A stretch of DNA of 64,000 bases from Novosphingobium sp. 18050 (GTDB lineage Bacteria; Pseudomonadota; Alphaproteobacteria; Sphingomonadales; Sphingomonadaceae), in NCBI RefSeq assembly GCF_902706195.1, contig NZ_CACSJO010000016.1, positions 1 through 64,000 of the forward strand, in the 5' to 3' direction. Shown piece after piece: positions 36,968-45,773 of the stretch; the first letter of the stretch is position 1, and each line of letters begins with the position of its first letter. Below the pieces are notes generated by a model. That model saw only the letters and a program-made list of their open reading frames with translations. It had not been told where the DNA came from and did no database searches. The translations under genes were made by a program, and so were the position numbers.

Positions 36968-37886
36968 CGGCACGATACAGGAACAGGCGCTTGACTGGGC
37001 AGTCCGCTCGGGCGACCCCGCGTTCGCCGACTGGGAAGCGTTCACCCTCTGGCTGGAGGCCGATCCGGCCCACGCACGCGCCTATGGCGAAGTAACCGCT
37101 GCGGTGACGGATGCTGCCGGCCTCATCGCCGCATACGGCCCCGCCAACGACGATATGGTCGAAGAATACACTCCACCAGCCGCGCGGCCAAAGCACATGT
37201 GGCTGGGCGGCACGGTCGCGGCCTGCCTTGCGCTGGTGGGTGCGGTCTGGGTGTTCCAGGGCGAAGGGCGCGATCTCTACACGGTCGAGACGGCGCTGGG
37301 CGAAACTCGCGCGGTGACGCTGGACGCCGGTACACGCATCGAGCTGGCCGGCGGCACTACTGTCGTTTTCGACCGCCGCGACCACCGTTTCGCGCAGTTG
37401 GACAAGGGCCAGGCGCTGTTCACCGTGCGCCACGATGAAGCCCACCCCTTCGCGGTCACGGTAGGCGACAAGCGACTGGTAGATATCGGCACCGTCTTCG
37501 ACGTGCGCCATGATGACGGGGGCCTCAGCGTAGCCGTGTCCGAAGGCGCGGTGCAGTTCGATCCGTCCGGAGCGGACGTGCGCGTCTCGCCGGGCGAAAT
37601 CCTGCGCAGCAACGCAGCCGCATACACGCTATCGAAGATCGCGCCCGCACAAGTCGGCGAATGGCGCGAAGGCCGGCTGACTTTCGAAGCAGCATCGCCA
37701 AGCGAAGTCGCCGCTCAGCTCAAGCGTGCAACCGGCATCGACTATGCCGCCGCGCCGGGCGGCAGCGGCACCATCTCCGGCTCGATCCTCGTCGCGCCGC
37801 TGCGCAAGGACCCCGCCGCCATCGGCGCGCTGCTCGGGCTGTCTGTGAAGACGCAGGGCAATCGTTGGGTGATCGGCGCGAACTGA
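36957..37886 (+). CDS. FecR-family anti-sigma/sigma regulator
   Basis: 309-residue inner-membrane protein. N-terminal DUF4880-like domain (EQALDWAVRSGDPAFADWEA then FTLWLEADPAHARAYGEV), one membrane helix (MWLGGTVAACLALVGAVWVF, about residues 81-100), then the periplasmic FecR domain (TALGETRAVTLDAGTRIELA, VDIGTVFDVRHDDGGLSVAV then SEGAVQF) and a C-terminal STN-like module. AAGGAG precedes the start. It should transmit receptor occupancy to the ECF sigma factor. Three bases separate it from the receptor gene. Confidence 0.9.
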   Translation: MASDGTIQEQALDWAVRSGDPAFADWEAFTLWLEADPAHARAYGEVTAAVTDAAGLIAAYGPANDDMVEEYTPPAARPKHMWLGGTVAACLALVGAVWVFQGEGRDLYTVETALGETRAVTLDAGTRIELAGGTTVVFDRRDHRFAQLDKGQALFTVRHDEAHPFAVTVGDKRLVDIGTVFDVRHDDGGLSVAVSEGAVQFDPSGADVRVSPGEILRSNAAAYTLSKIAPAQVGEWREGRLTFEAASPSEVAAQLKRATGIDYAAAPGGSGTISGSILVAPLRKDPAAIGALLGLSVKTQGNRWVIGAN

Positions 37887-37889
37887 ACG

Positions 37890-40328
37890 ATGCGGCGGGC
37901 GCCCCTGACCCTGGCGGCCGTACTGGCCGCGCCGCTGGCTGTTCCGACAGCAGCCTCCGCGCAGGAAGTGGCGGTCTCCACGCGTGCCGGGACGGCGGCC
38001 GATGTCGCCATTGAACTGGCCCGGCAGACCGGATCGAGCATCGTCGTCGCCGATCCGCAGATCGCGCGGCGCACGGTAACCGCCCTCCGCGGAAGGATGG
38101 CCCCTGCCGAAGCCGTGCGCCGTCTCGCCCGTTCGGCAGGAGCGCGCGCTATCGCGGTCGGCCCCGGAGCCTGGCGGATCGAAGCTGTCCCCTCTGCCCG
38201 GCCCGGCCCGGCCCGGCCCGCACCGTCGCAAGCGCGCGGCCCCTCGCCAACGGATGAAGCGGCGGCCAAACCCATCGTCGTGATCGCATCCAAGCGCGAC
38301 CTTCCGATCGGGCAGATTCCGGGACAGGTCTCGATCCTCGACGGTACTTCACTGGAAGTGGGCGGCATCGGGGGCACCGAGAAGATCACCCAGCGCCTCG
38401 CCACGGTCACGTCCACGCACCTGGGCAGCGGGCGCAACAAGCTGTTCATCAGGGGCATCGCCGATTCCAGCTTCACCGGGCCGACGCAGGCCACCGTGGG
38501 CCAGTACCTCGGCGACCTGCGCCTTACCTACAATGCCCCCGACCCGGACCTGCGCCTGTCCGACATGGCCCGCGTCGAGGTGCTGGAGGGGCCGCAGGGC
38601 ACGCTTTACGGCGCGGGGTCGCTGGGCGGGATCATCCGCCTTGTTCCCAATGCCCCGGTCATGGGAGAGACCAGCGGATCGGCGGCAATCGGCGGTTCGC
38701 TGACCCAGCACGGTTCGCCCGGCGGCGACGGCGCCGCGACCGTCAATCTGCCGGTGAGCGAGAATGTCGCGTTTCGCGCCAACTTCGATGCGGCGACGCT
38801 GGGCGGCTATATCGACAAGCCGCTGCTGGGCCGCAAGGACGTCAACCGCACCCGCATCCTCGGCGGGCGGGCCAGCCTGCGCGCGCGACTTGCGCCGGAC
38901 TGGACAATCGATCTGATCGGTCTGGGCCAGTCCACACATGCCCGCGACAGCCAGTACGCCACTCGCTATGCCGAGCCGCCGCTGACCAGCGATGCGCGGG
39001 TGCGCGAAGGCTCCGACGCGGACTATGCGATGGGGCAGTTCGTGATTTCGGGGCGGATCGGCGACATTCGCGTGCGCTCCACCACCGGGGCTGTGCGCCA
39101 GCATCTGGAGGAGCGGTACGACGCCAGCCTCTCCGCCGATGCGCCGCGCGTGTTCGCGCAGGAAAACCGCACCCGCATGATCGCCCACGAGACCCGCCTG
39201 TGGCAGCCCGAGCGCGGCGGCTTCAGCTGGATCGTCGGTGCCAGCTATACCCATAACCGCACCGTCCTGCGGCGCGGTTTCGAGACCGAAGTTTCTACCA
39301 CCGCCGCGACCGGCGTGCGCAACACCATCGACGAGGCCACGCTCTACGCCGAGGCCAGCCTGCGCATCCGCCCCGGTCTCACCGCCACGGCCGGCGGGCG
39401 CATTACCCATTCGCAGCTGAGCGGCGCGGGCGAGGACGTGATGCCCGCCGCGGCCGCGTTCATCGCCATGGCCCGCAAGGAAATGACGGCCGACCGTTCG
39501 GCCACCACCGTCCTGCCCTCGGTCGCGCTGAACGCAGAGCTGTTTGACGAAACCGCGCTCTACATGCGCTATCAGGAGGGCTTTCGCCCCGGCGGCTTCG
39601 CGATCGAGAGCGATTTCGTCCGCCGCTTCAAAGGCGACCGCACCGGGACATGGGAATTCGGCCTGCGCCACGGACGCCCCGGCGCGGGTGCTTTCGATAT
39701 TGCCGCCAGCATATCCTTCACCCGTTGGCGCGATATCCAAGCGGATTTCATCGACAATTCCGGCCTGCCGTCCACCGCCAATATCGGTGACGGGCGTGTC
39801 TGGTCGGCCAGCGTAAGCGGCGGGGTTCAGCTCATGACCGGCCTCCGCGTCGAGGCCGGGGCTACGTGGAACCGGAGCAAGGTCGATACGCCGCCCACCG
39901 AACTCCTTGCGCTGGTCGCGCGGACGGCGCCGGCATACGACGTTGCAGGCATGAGCCTTGTCGATGCGACGCTCGCGCGCTCGATGCAGGTGCCGAATAT
40001 CGCGCAGTTTTCAGGCCGCATCGGCATCGGGTGGAACCGAGAACTGGGCGAACGCCTGCGCCTCACCGCGAATAGCTGGGCCAGCTACGTGGGCGAATCG
40101 CGGCTGGGTATTGGGCCGGAACTGGGGCGGCCTCAGGGCGACTACCTCGACAGCGGGGCGGATATCCGCGTTGGCACAGAGCGTTACGGCGTGACATTGA
40201 CGGTGAACAACCTCACCAATTCGCGCGGCAACCGCTTTTCGCTGGGCACCCCTTTCGGGACCGGGCGCGATCAGGTGACGCCGCTCAGGCCTCGCACGAT
40301 CAGGCTGGGGTTGGACGCGCGATTTTAG
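37890..40328 (+). CDS. TonB-dependent receptor with N-terminal STN signalling domain (FecA-like)
   Basis: 812 residues: signal peptide (LTLAAVLAAPLAVPTAASAQ), STN domain (residues about 25-95, VAIELARQTGSSIVVADPQI), a Pro/Ala linker, plug (NKLFIRGIADSSFTGPTQAT, DMARVEVLEGPQGTLYGAGS then LGGIIRLVPN) and barrel ending in a C-terminal Phe (RLGLDARF). The STN domain lets it signal to FecR. The linker is encoded by a GGCCC tandem repeat at about 38199-38220. Ligand unknown. Confidence 0.92.
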   Translation: MRRAPLTLAAVLAAPLAVPTAASAQEVAVSTRAGTAADVAIELARQTGSSIVVADPQIARRTVTALRGRMAPAEAVRRLARSAGARAIAVGPGAWRIEAVPSARPGPARPAPSQARGPSPTDEAAAKPIVVIASKRDLPIGQIPGQVSILDGTSLEVGGIGGTEKITQRLATVTSTHLGSGRNKLFIRGIADSSFTGPTQATVGQYLGDLRLTYNAPDPDLRLSDMARVEVLEGPQGTLYGAGSLGGIIRLVPNAPVMGETSGSAAIGGSLTQHGSPGGDGAATVNLPVSENVAFRANFDAATLGGYIDKPLLGRKDVNRTRILGGRASLRARLAPDWTIDLIGLGQSTHARDSQYATRYAEPPLTSDARVREGSDADYAMGQFVISGRIGDIRVRSTTGAVRQHLEERYDASLSADAPRVFAQENRTRMIAHETRLWQPERGGFSWIVGASYTHNRTVLRRGFETEVSTTAATGVRNTIDEATLYAEASLRIRPGLTATAGGRITHSQLSGAGEDVMPAAAAFIAMARKEMTADRSATTVLPSVALNAELFDETALYMRYQEGFRPGGFAIESDFVRRFKGDRTGTWEFGLRHGRPGAGAFDIAASISFTRWRDIQADFIDNSGLPSTANIGDGRVWSASVSGGVQLMTGLRVEAGATWNRSKVDTPPTELLALVARTAPAYDVAGMSLVDATLARSMQVPNIAQFSGRIGIGWNRELGERLRLTANSWASYVGESRLGIGPELGRPQGDYLDSGADIRVGTERYGVTLTVNNLTNSRGNRFSLGTPFGTGRDQVTPLRPRTIRLGLDARF
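38199..38220. repeat. GGCCC microsatellite in the receptor linker
   Basis: Four tandem CCCGG units encode the alternating Pro/Ala linker (ARPGPARPA) between the STN domain and the plug. Five-base units mean that slippage would shift the reading frame, so the tract could in principle switch the receptor on and off. Confidence 0.55.
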
Positions 40329-40337
40329 GGGGCGGGG

Positions 40338-40409
40338 GCTTCGACAAGCTCAGCCTGAGCGGTGTTGAAAGCATCGAGCGACTTCCGTTCAACCTGAGCT
40401 TATCGAGGG
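40338..40409. repeat. REP-like inverted pair (family with GCTTCGACAAGCTCAG)
   Basis: Unit at 40338-40362 (GCTTCGACAAGCTCAGCC...) and its inverted, diverged copy at 40385-40409 (...CCTGAGCTTATCGAGGG), about 18 of 24 matches. Located between the receptor and autotransporter genes. Related units occur at 44262-44286 and inside the hairpin at 52228-52274. Confidence 0.65.
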
Positions 40410-40494
40410 ATGCTGCCAATTCCTCGAACATTTTTTCAAGGCTCCCCGCACCTGCCTCCGTCTCAAGGGTCATTACCGACCTGAAGGGACGACG

Positions 40495-43400
40495 ATGCCT
40501 CGCTACCTGTCTGCCAAGACGCTTCTCGCCACGACCGCGCTGCTGGCGATTTCCGCCACCGCGCACGCCGAAGACGTGAAGAATAAGGGAACCTCCCCGC
40601 TCAAGACCTCGACCATCAAGGCCGGCGCCGCCGACGCGATCAACGTCACCAAGGACGGCGGCGTCACGCTCACGAGCGGCACCGCGATCACGCAGGACAC
40701 GGGCCACGCCGTCACCAATGCAGGCGCGCTTGCGATCAGCAACTCCAACGGCGCGGTAGGCATCGATTCGCTGGCGGGTATCAACGGCTACATCGTCAAC
40801 ACCGGCACCATCACCGTCGACGAACCCTATGTCCCCACCGACACCGACAAGGACGGCGACCTCGACGGTCCCTTCGCGCTCGGCTCCAACCGCTATGGTA
40901 TCCGCACCCAGGGCGACCACACCGGCAAGATCACCCAGAGCGGCACGATCACCATCAAGGGCAACGATTCCGCCGGCATCGCGCTAGCCGGCAAGCTGAC
41001 CGGCGCCTTCACCCATGACGGCACTACCACCGTGCTGGGCGACCGCACCGTGGGCGTTTCGGCGCAGGCCATTGACGGCAACGTGCGCCTCGCCGGCTCG
41101 GTTTCGGCGCAGGGCAAGGACGCCATCGGCGCGCGCTTCGCCGGCGACGTGAACGGCGCCATGGTGGTTCAGGGCACCATCGCCGCGACCGGCTACCGCT
41201 ACACCACCCCGCCTGCCGACCCGTCCAAGCTCGACGCCGACGACCTGCTGCAGGGCGGCTCGGCGCTGATCGTCGAGGGGAACGTCAGCGGCGGCATCAT
41301 CCTCGCCGTCGCGCCCAAGGCCGATGCCGCCAAGCCGGATTCGGACGCCGACGGCATCGAGGACGCCAAGGAAGGAAACGCCAAGGTCGTCTCCTACGGC
41401 TCCGCCGCCGCCATGCAGATCGGCGCGACCGACCACGCGGTCACCATCGGCCCGGTCGCCGGAACCGCCAGCCAGTTCGGCCTCATCATCGACGGCGCCG
41501 TGGACGGCCAGGGGCTTTACGCAGGCGTGAACGCCAACGGCCTGGTCATCGGCGGACGCGGCGGCGCGGTTAGCATAGCCAACGGCATCGGCGTTTCGGG
41601 GACGGTAAGCGCTACCTCGAACGGCGCCAGCGCCACGGCCCTTCGCATCGCGGCGGGCGCGACGACGCCGCAGCTCCAGAACACCGGCACGATCTCGGCC
41701 AGCGGCGGCAATGCGTTAGGCGCCCTTGCCACCGCCGTGCGCGTCGATGCAGGCGGCAACCTGCCGACGATCCGCAACAGCGGCACGATCAAGGCGGTCG
41801 CCGGCGAAAAGGGGTCGGCCACCGCTATTTCCGACGCCAGCGGCACCGTGAACCTGATTGAGAACGCCGGGACCATCTCCGCCACCGGCGCCAAGGCCAG
41901 CACCGAAGTGCCGGGCGCGCGCAACATCGCCATCGACCTGACCGCCGCCACCGGCAGTGTCACGATCAGGCAGACGCAAGTCGCCTCGGGCATCGCCGCT
42001 CCCGCCATCGTCGGCGACGTAAGGCTTGGCGGCGGCAACGACGTGGTCGATCTGGCCGACGGCACGCTGACCGGCGATGTCAGCTTCGGCGGCGGCAACA
42101 ATGCGCTCAGCCTTTCGGGCGATGCGGTGCAGACCGGCGCGGTAAGTTTCGGCTCCGGAAGCGACACGATCTCGCTCGCTGGGACCAGCGCCTACAACGG
42201 CGCGGTGGACTTTGGCGGCGGGGCCGATGCGCTCAACCTTTCGGGGACCGCCTACTTCGGTGGCTCGATCGCCAATTCAGCCAACCTCGCGGTCAAGGTT
42301 GCGGGTGGTACACTCGACATCAACAAGCCCGCCTCGATCGCCTCGCTCGATGTCGGGGCGGCCGGAGTGGTGCTGGTGACGCTCGACAAGACCGCCGGAG
42401 CAGGCTCGGCCTACACCGTTTCGGGCAATGCCAGCTTCGCGGAAGGCTCCAGGCTGGCCATCCGTCTTGCCGATGTGGCAACGGCAGAGGGCAGCTATCA
42501 GGTCCTCACCGCAGGCAACCTGACCGGGCGCGACAAGCTGGCCACCAACACCGATCTGGTGCCCTTCCTATTCAAGGCCGAACTGGACAAGGAAGCCGCC
42601 GCCAATACTATCGTCGTCGACGTATCCCGCCGCACGGTCAGCGAACTGGGCCTCAACCGCTCGGGCGCGGCGGCGTACGACGCGGTGTTCGACATACTCG
42701 GCAAGGACGAGAAGGTCGGCGACGTGTTCCTGGGTATCACCGATGGCGACCAGTTCCGCGCCGCCGTGGGCCAGCTTCTGCCCGATCACGCGGGCGGCGC
42801 CTTTGAGGGGCTGAGCCTGGGCACCCGCGCCCTCGCCCGCCAGATGCAAGACCCGCAAGGGCCCATCTCGCGCAGCGGCAGCTTCACCACCTCGCTCAAC
42901 ATGACGGTATGGGGCAGCGACCGGAAGACCGGCCAGAGCGCGGCCTACAAGCTGAGCGGCTACGCCTGGTCAGCCACCGGCGAATACGAAACGAAGATGG
43001 GCCGCTTCGGCGCTACCTTCGCCTACCTGTGGAACAACCACAAGAACGGCGACGTCTCCGAGGTCGACTCCACTGCGTTCGAACTGGCAGCGCACTGGCG
43101 CGGCAAGTTCGGCCCCCTGAGCGCCTTCGCGCGCGGCTCATATGGCAAGGCAAACTTCGATGGGGAGCGCAACTTTACCGGCGTGATCGGCACCGAAACG
43201 GTGCGCCGCACGATGGACGCCAGCTGGAACGGCAACTTCGTCACTGCCACCGGCGGCGCCGCCTATGAGGGCGGCGGGCAGTTCTTCTTCTTCCGGCCCG
43301 GCGTCACCGTCGACTACCTGCGCCTGAAGGAAGGCGGCTATACCGAAAAGGGTGGCGAAAAGCTGAACCTCATCGTCGATGCCCGCACCAGCGACGAACT

Positions 43401-43713
43401 GGCGGTTAATCCCAGCATGACCGTGGGCGTCGATTTCCTGGGCATGCGCGCCAGGGACGAGAACTGGTTCCGCATGGAAACCGAGGGTGGCTGGCGCGAA
43501 ATCGTCAAGGGCGGCCTTGGTTCGACAACAGCACACTTCGATGGCGGCAAGGACTTCACCGTCACCGGCGACGATGCGACCAGCGGCTGGTTCGCGCGTC
43601 TGCGTGCGATCGGCGGGTCAGCCGGCTTCACGATGGGCGGGGAAGTTTCCGCCGAAGACCGTCACGGGCGGGTCGATATGGCCCTGCGAGCGTCGGTCTC
43701 GGTCGGCTGGTAA
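40495..43713 (+). CDS. Autotransporter (type Va) surface protein
   Basis: 1072 residues. Signal peptide (LLATTALLAISATAHA), a long Gly/Ala/Thr/Asp-rich beta-helical passenger with repeated NTGTI, NSGTIKA, NAGTISA and GGGND/GGGNN motifs, and a C-terminal 12-strand autotransporter barrel (from about residue 790; ends SVSVGW with a terminal aromatic). Two DxDxDG calcium-type loops are seen at residues 116-124 and 282-290. It follows the receptor gene after 166 bp containing a REP pair and precedes the DUF6438 gene by 6 bp. Confidence 0.9.
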   Translation: MPRYLSAKTLLATTALLAISATAHAEDVKNKGTSPLKTSTIKAGAADAINVTKDGGVTLTSGTAITQDTGHAVTNAGALAISNSNGAVGIDSLAGINGYIVNTGTITVDEPYVPTDTDKDGDLDGPFALGSNRYGIRTQGDHTGKITQSGTITIKGNDSAGIALAGKLTGAFTHDGTTTVLGDRTVGVSAQAIDGNVRLAGSVSAQGKDAIGARFAGDVNGAMVVQGTIAATGYRYTTPPADPSKLDADDLLQGGSALIVEGNVSGGIILAVAPKADAAKPDSDADGIEDAKEGNAKVVSYGSAAAMQIGATDHAVTIGPVAGTASQFGLIIDGAVDGQGLYAGVNANGLVIGGRGGAVSIANGIGVSGTVSATSNGASATALRIAAGATTPQLQNTGTISASGGNALGALATAVRVDAGGNLPTIRNSGTIKAVAGEKGSATAISDASGTVNLIENAGTISATGAKASTEVPGARNIAIDLTAATGSVTIRQTQVASGIAAPAIVGDVRLGGGNDVVDLADGTLTGDVSFGGGNNALSLSGDAVQTGAVSFGSGSDTISLAGTSAYNGAVDFGGGADALNLSGTAYFGGSIANSANLAVKVAGGTLDINKPASIASLDVGAAGVVLVTLDKTAGAGSAYTVSGNASFAEGSRLAIRLADVATAEGSYQVLTAGNLTGRDKLATNTDLVPFLFKAELDKEAAANTIVVDVSRRTVSELGLNRSGAAAYDAVFDILGKDEKVGDVFLGITDGDQFRAAVGQLLPDHAGGAFEGLSLGTRALARQMQDPQGPISRSGSFTTSLNMTVWGSDRKTGQSAAYKLSGYAWSATGEYETKMGRFGATFAYLWNNHKNGDVSEVDSTAFELAAHWRGKFGPLSAFARGSYGKANFDGERNFTGVIGTETVRRTMDASWNGNFVTATGGAAYEGGGQFFFFRPGVTVDYLRLKEGGYTEKGGEKLNLIVDARTSDELAVNPSMTVGVDFLGMRARDENWFRMETEGGWREIVKGGLGSTTAHFDGGKDFTVTGDDATSGWFARLRAIGGSAGFTMGGEVSAEDRHGRVDMALRASVSVGW

Positions 43714-43719
43714 AGGGCG

Positions 43720-44247
43720 ATGCGCGCGATATTCTTCGTCGCCATCGTCCTGGGCACCGGACTGCTGATATGCTGCACCCCCCGCGTGCAGTCCGGTGCC
43801 CCCACACCTCCCGTCGCGGCCCAGGGAGGGGAGGAAATCCGCATCTCTCGCGGGCCATGCTTCGGCTTCTGCCCGGTCTATACTCTGGCGGTGACCCCGG
43901 CCGGGCGGGTCGATTTCAATGGCGAACGGCACACCGCCGTCCTGGGCCAGCGCGCCCATTCGGTGGGTCGCAGGACTTATAAGGAGGTGCGCCGTGCACT
44001 GGCGCCGCTACGGCCCGAAACCGGCAGCGAAACGGAGTTTGCGTGCAAGGTCGCCGTCAGCGACATGTCGCGCGTGACACTGGAATGGATCGCCGCCGAC
44101 GGCACCCGCACGGCGTTGAATTACGACATGGGCTGCCGCGACCCCGAAGGCTCCGCCATCATGCGCACAGTCGAGGAGCAACTGCGCAAGTTGGAAGTCG
44201 AAGAATGGGCCGCGCAGAAGACATGGCCGGGGGATACGCGGGGATAG
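43720..44247 (+). CDS. Exported DUF6438-type protein
   Basis: 175 residues. N-terminal hydrophobic signal (IFFVAIVLGTGLLICC; the adjacent cysteines make it a possible lipoprotein, although the lipobox is not canonical). The core ISRGPCFGFCPVYTLAVTPA is the CxxxC-containing DUF6438 signature, followed by DFNGERHTAV and further Cys residues. Envelope location inferred; function unknown. Starts 6 bp after the autotransporter stop with GGG upstream, so cotranscribed, and ends at a strong terminator. Confidence 0.78.
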   Translation: MRAIFFVAIVLGTGLLICCTPRVQSGAPTPPVAAQGGEEIRISRGPCFGFCPVYTLAVTPAGRVDFNGERHTAVLGQRAHSVGRRTYKEVRRALAPLRPETGSETEFACKVAVSDMSRVTLEWIAADGTRTALNYDMGCRDPEGSAIMRTVEEQLRKLEVEEWAAQKTWPGDTRG

Positions 44248-44261
44248 CGCCGGCCGAAAGC

Positions 44262-44286
44262 CTTTCGACAGGCTCAGGGTGAGCGG
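44262..44286. repeat. REP-like unit, single copy
   Basis: CTTTCGACAGGCTCAGGGTG and following bases match the family seen at 40338-40409. It overlaps the left arm of the terminator at 44281-44322. Confidence 0.6.
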
Positions 44287-44322
44287 GAACGGAAAACTCC
44301 TCCGTTCCCGCTCGGCTTTTTT
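44281..44322 (+). terminator. Intrinsic terminator after the DUF6438 gene
   Basis: GAGCGGGAACGGA (44281-44293) pairs perfectly with TCCGTTCCCGCTC (44301-44313), 7-base loop, followed by GGC and a T6 run. It ends the sigma/FecR/receptor/autotransporter/DUF6438 block. Confidence 0.92.
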
Positions 44323-44399
44323 CCTCTCTTCGGCCCGCGGTAATGCTACCGCCCGGCAACCAGCGGATGCGCCGGGGACAGGCCATCGCCAAAGGTTCA

Positions 44400-44632
44400 T
44401 CGGGCCGCCCCGATGCCCGACCAGCCGCAGGCGCCCATGTAGGCGGTCAGCGGCAGGTAATCGGCCACCTGCACGTTCTCGAACCCGACGCTGCCGGGCG
44501 AGATCACCGAATGCGTTCCCAGCCAATGGCAGGACCTGCCCCTCTCGCATCTCGGCCAGCCGGGCTTCCTCGATGCGGAAATTATCGGGTGAAGGCACGC
44601 CAGCGGGACGCGAACCCAGCACTACGCGACGG
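44400..44632 (-). pseudogene. Decayed remnant of a zinc-independent NADP-dependent oxidoreductase (CurA-like)
   Basis: On the minus strand RRVVLGSRPAGVPSPDNFRI then EEARLAEMREGQVL reads like the N-terminus of CurA/leukotriene-B4-dehydrogenase-type enzymes, but sequence continues in another frame (HWLGTHSVISPGSVGFENVQ then VADYLPLTAYMGACGWSGIG) with most of the intervening about 60-80 residues missing, and then stops. No start codon or complete domain. It abuts the end of the ABM monooxygenase gene. Frame change and missing middle indicate a deletion remnant. This fills the gene-free stretch 44323-44633. Confidence 0.5.
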
Positions 44633-44633
44633 T

Positions 44634-44936
44634 TCAGTCTGCAAAGCTGCGTTCGTTGAGGGCGTCGAACTTGCGAACGCCGGCCGTGTCGATCCGGTCG
44701 GCCCAGCCGCCCAGCAGGGCCTGCACCGCAGGCTGGCCCAGATGTACCGCCAACGCGTCTTCGTCGCGCCAGCGCTCATAGGCTAGCACGGTGCCTTGCT
44801 CACGGCTGTCGACGGCGAAGTGATAGCCCAGGCAGCCATCCTCCTTCAGCGTCGCCGCGACCAGCGAACGCAAGGCATCGGCAAGTTCTTCGACGAGTTC
44901 GGGCGCGGTCTTCAGGTGTCCGGCGAGCACGATCAT
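44634..44936 (-). CDS. Antibiotic-biosynthesis monooxygenase (ABM) domain protein
   Basis: 100 residues. MIVLAGHLKTAPELVEELAD then EDGCLGYHFAVDSREQGTVL and YERWRDEDALAVHLGQPAVQ is a ferredoxin-like ABM fold as in small quinol monooxygenases (YgiN type). Start ATG 44936; the open frame upstream is not conserved-looking. Substrate unknown; could be a cofactor-free monooxygenase or a degradation enzyme. Lies between a decayed oxidoreductase and the Dabb-PASTA gene. Confidence 0.78.
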   Translation of the reverse strand: MIVLAGHLKTAPELVEELADALRSLVAATLKEDGCLGYHFAVDSREQGTVLAYERWRDEDALAVHLGQPAVQALLGGWADRIDTAGVRKFDALNERSFAD

Positions 44937-45037
44937 GGTGTGGCAATCCTCTTTATCTTGTCCCGCCGTTTCATCGGCGCGTGAACGGCGCGCGGGCACT
45001 GTCCGTTGTGACAGGTCATGCCTGGCACACTGCTCGC

Positions 45038-45673
45038 TCACCAGGCGGGCGCATCGCCTCCGGGCACGGCCGGGCCGGTCAGCCAGTCGCCGGTGATGCC
45101 GATCCTGATCTCAGACCCCCTCGCCACTTCGGTCCCGGCATCGGGGGTGACGAACATGATCCGGTTCGGCGCCCAGACCGAGCCGATGATCTCCTCCTCG
45201 TCGGCAGCGAGTTCGACGCCGGCTGCCGCGCACATTTCCAGCGCACGCTCGCGGGTCTGGCCGCGCACTTCGGGGACATAGGCCTTGGCGGGGTCCTCGT
45301 GGAGCCTGAGCACGCGGGCTTTCTCGCGCTCGGCTTCCTCGGCGGCGAGGCCCTCGTCGAAGGCGGGGCCGTGGTAGTCGATCTCCCAGTCGAACGACAT
45401 CATGTTCTCCAGAATATCGGGGAGGAACGGCGTCATGCGCAAGTGCGACCAGTGCGACATGTAGCGCTCCATTGCCTCGTAGGTGTCGATGTCGCAGCAG
45501 TTGGCGAAGTCGAAATCGCCGGAATGGAAGCGGGTGTGAACCACCTTGCCGTGGCTGTAATCGCGCACCTCGCGGTTGAGGTGGGACAACTTTTTCACTT
45601 CCTCGATGAAGAGGTCGATCTTGGCCGGATCGGCATCTTTCTTGAACTTGAGCATCACCACGTGGCGGATCAT
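45038..45673 (-). CDS. Dabb (stress-response A/B barrel) protein with C-terminal PASTA-like domain
   Basis: 211 residues. The N-terminus MIRHVVMLKFKKDADPAKID and YSHGKVVHTRFHSGDFDFAN then AYMSHW-type helix is a Dabb domain (residues 1-100). Residues 131-193, YVPEVRGQTRERALEMCAAA then TPDAGTEVARGSEIRIGI, match the PASTA pattern that normally binds muropeptides or beta-lactams outside the cell. There is no signal peptide, so a cytoplasmic PASTA-like domain is unusual. GGGAG precedes the start. Function unknown. Confidence 0.75.
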   Translation of the reverse strand: MIRHVVMLKFKKDADPAKIDLFIEEVKKLSHLNREVRDYSHGKVVHTRFHSGDFDFANCCDIDTYEAMERYMSHWSHLRMTPFLPDILENMMSFDWEIDYHGPAFDEGLAAEEAEREKARVLRLHEDPAKAYVPEVRGQTRERALEMCAAAGVELAADEEEIIGSVWAPNRIMFVTPDAGTEVARGSEIRIGITGDWLTGPAVPGGDAPAW

Positions 45674-45773
45674 CGTTCTCTCCCAAGCGAGCGCCTGCGT
45701 TTTCAGCGCCGATTATGGAGGAAGACTAACCCGATATTTTTTATCTGGTGCCTGTCAGATTAAACAGGTGCCC

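Noticed and set aside
38199..44313. Tandem and inverted repeats considered as a CRISPR array
   Set aside because: The repeats are either 5-bp units inside a coding linker or single inverted pairs; no regular spacers and no cas genes in the window.
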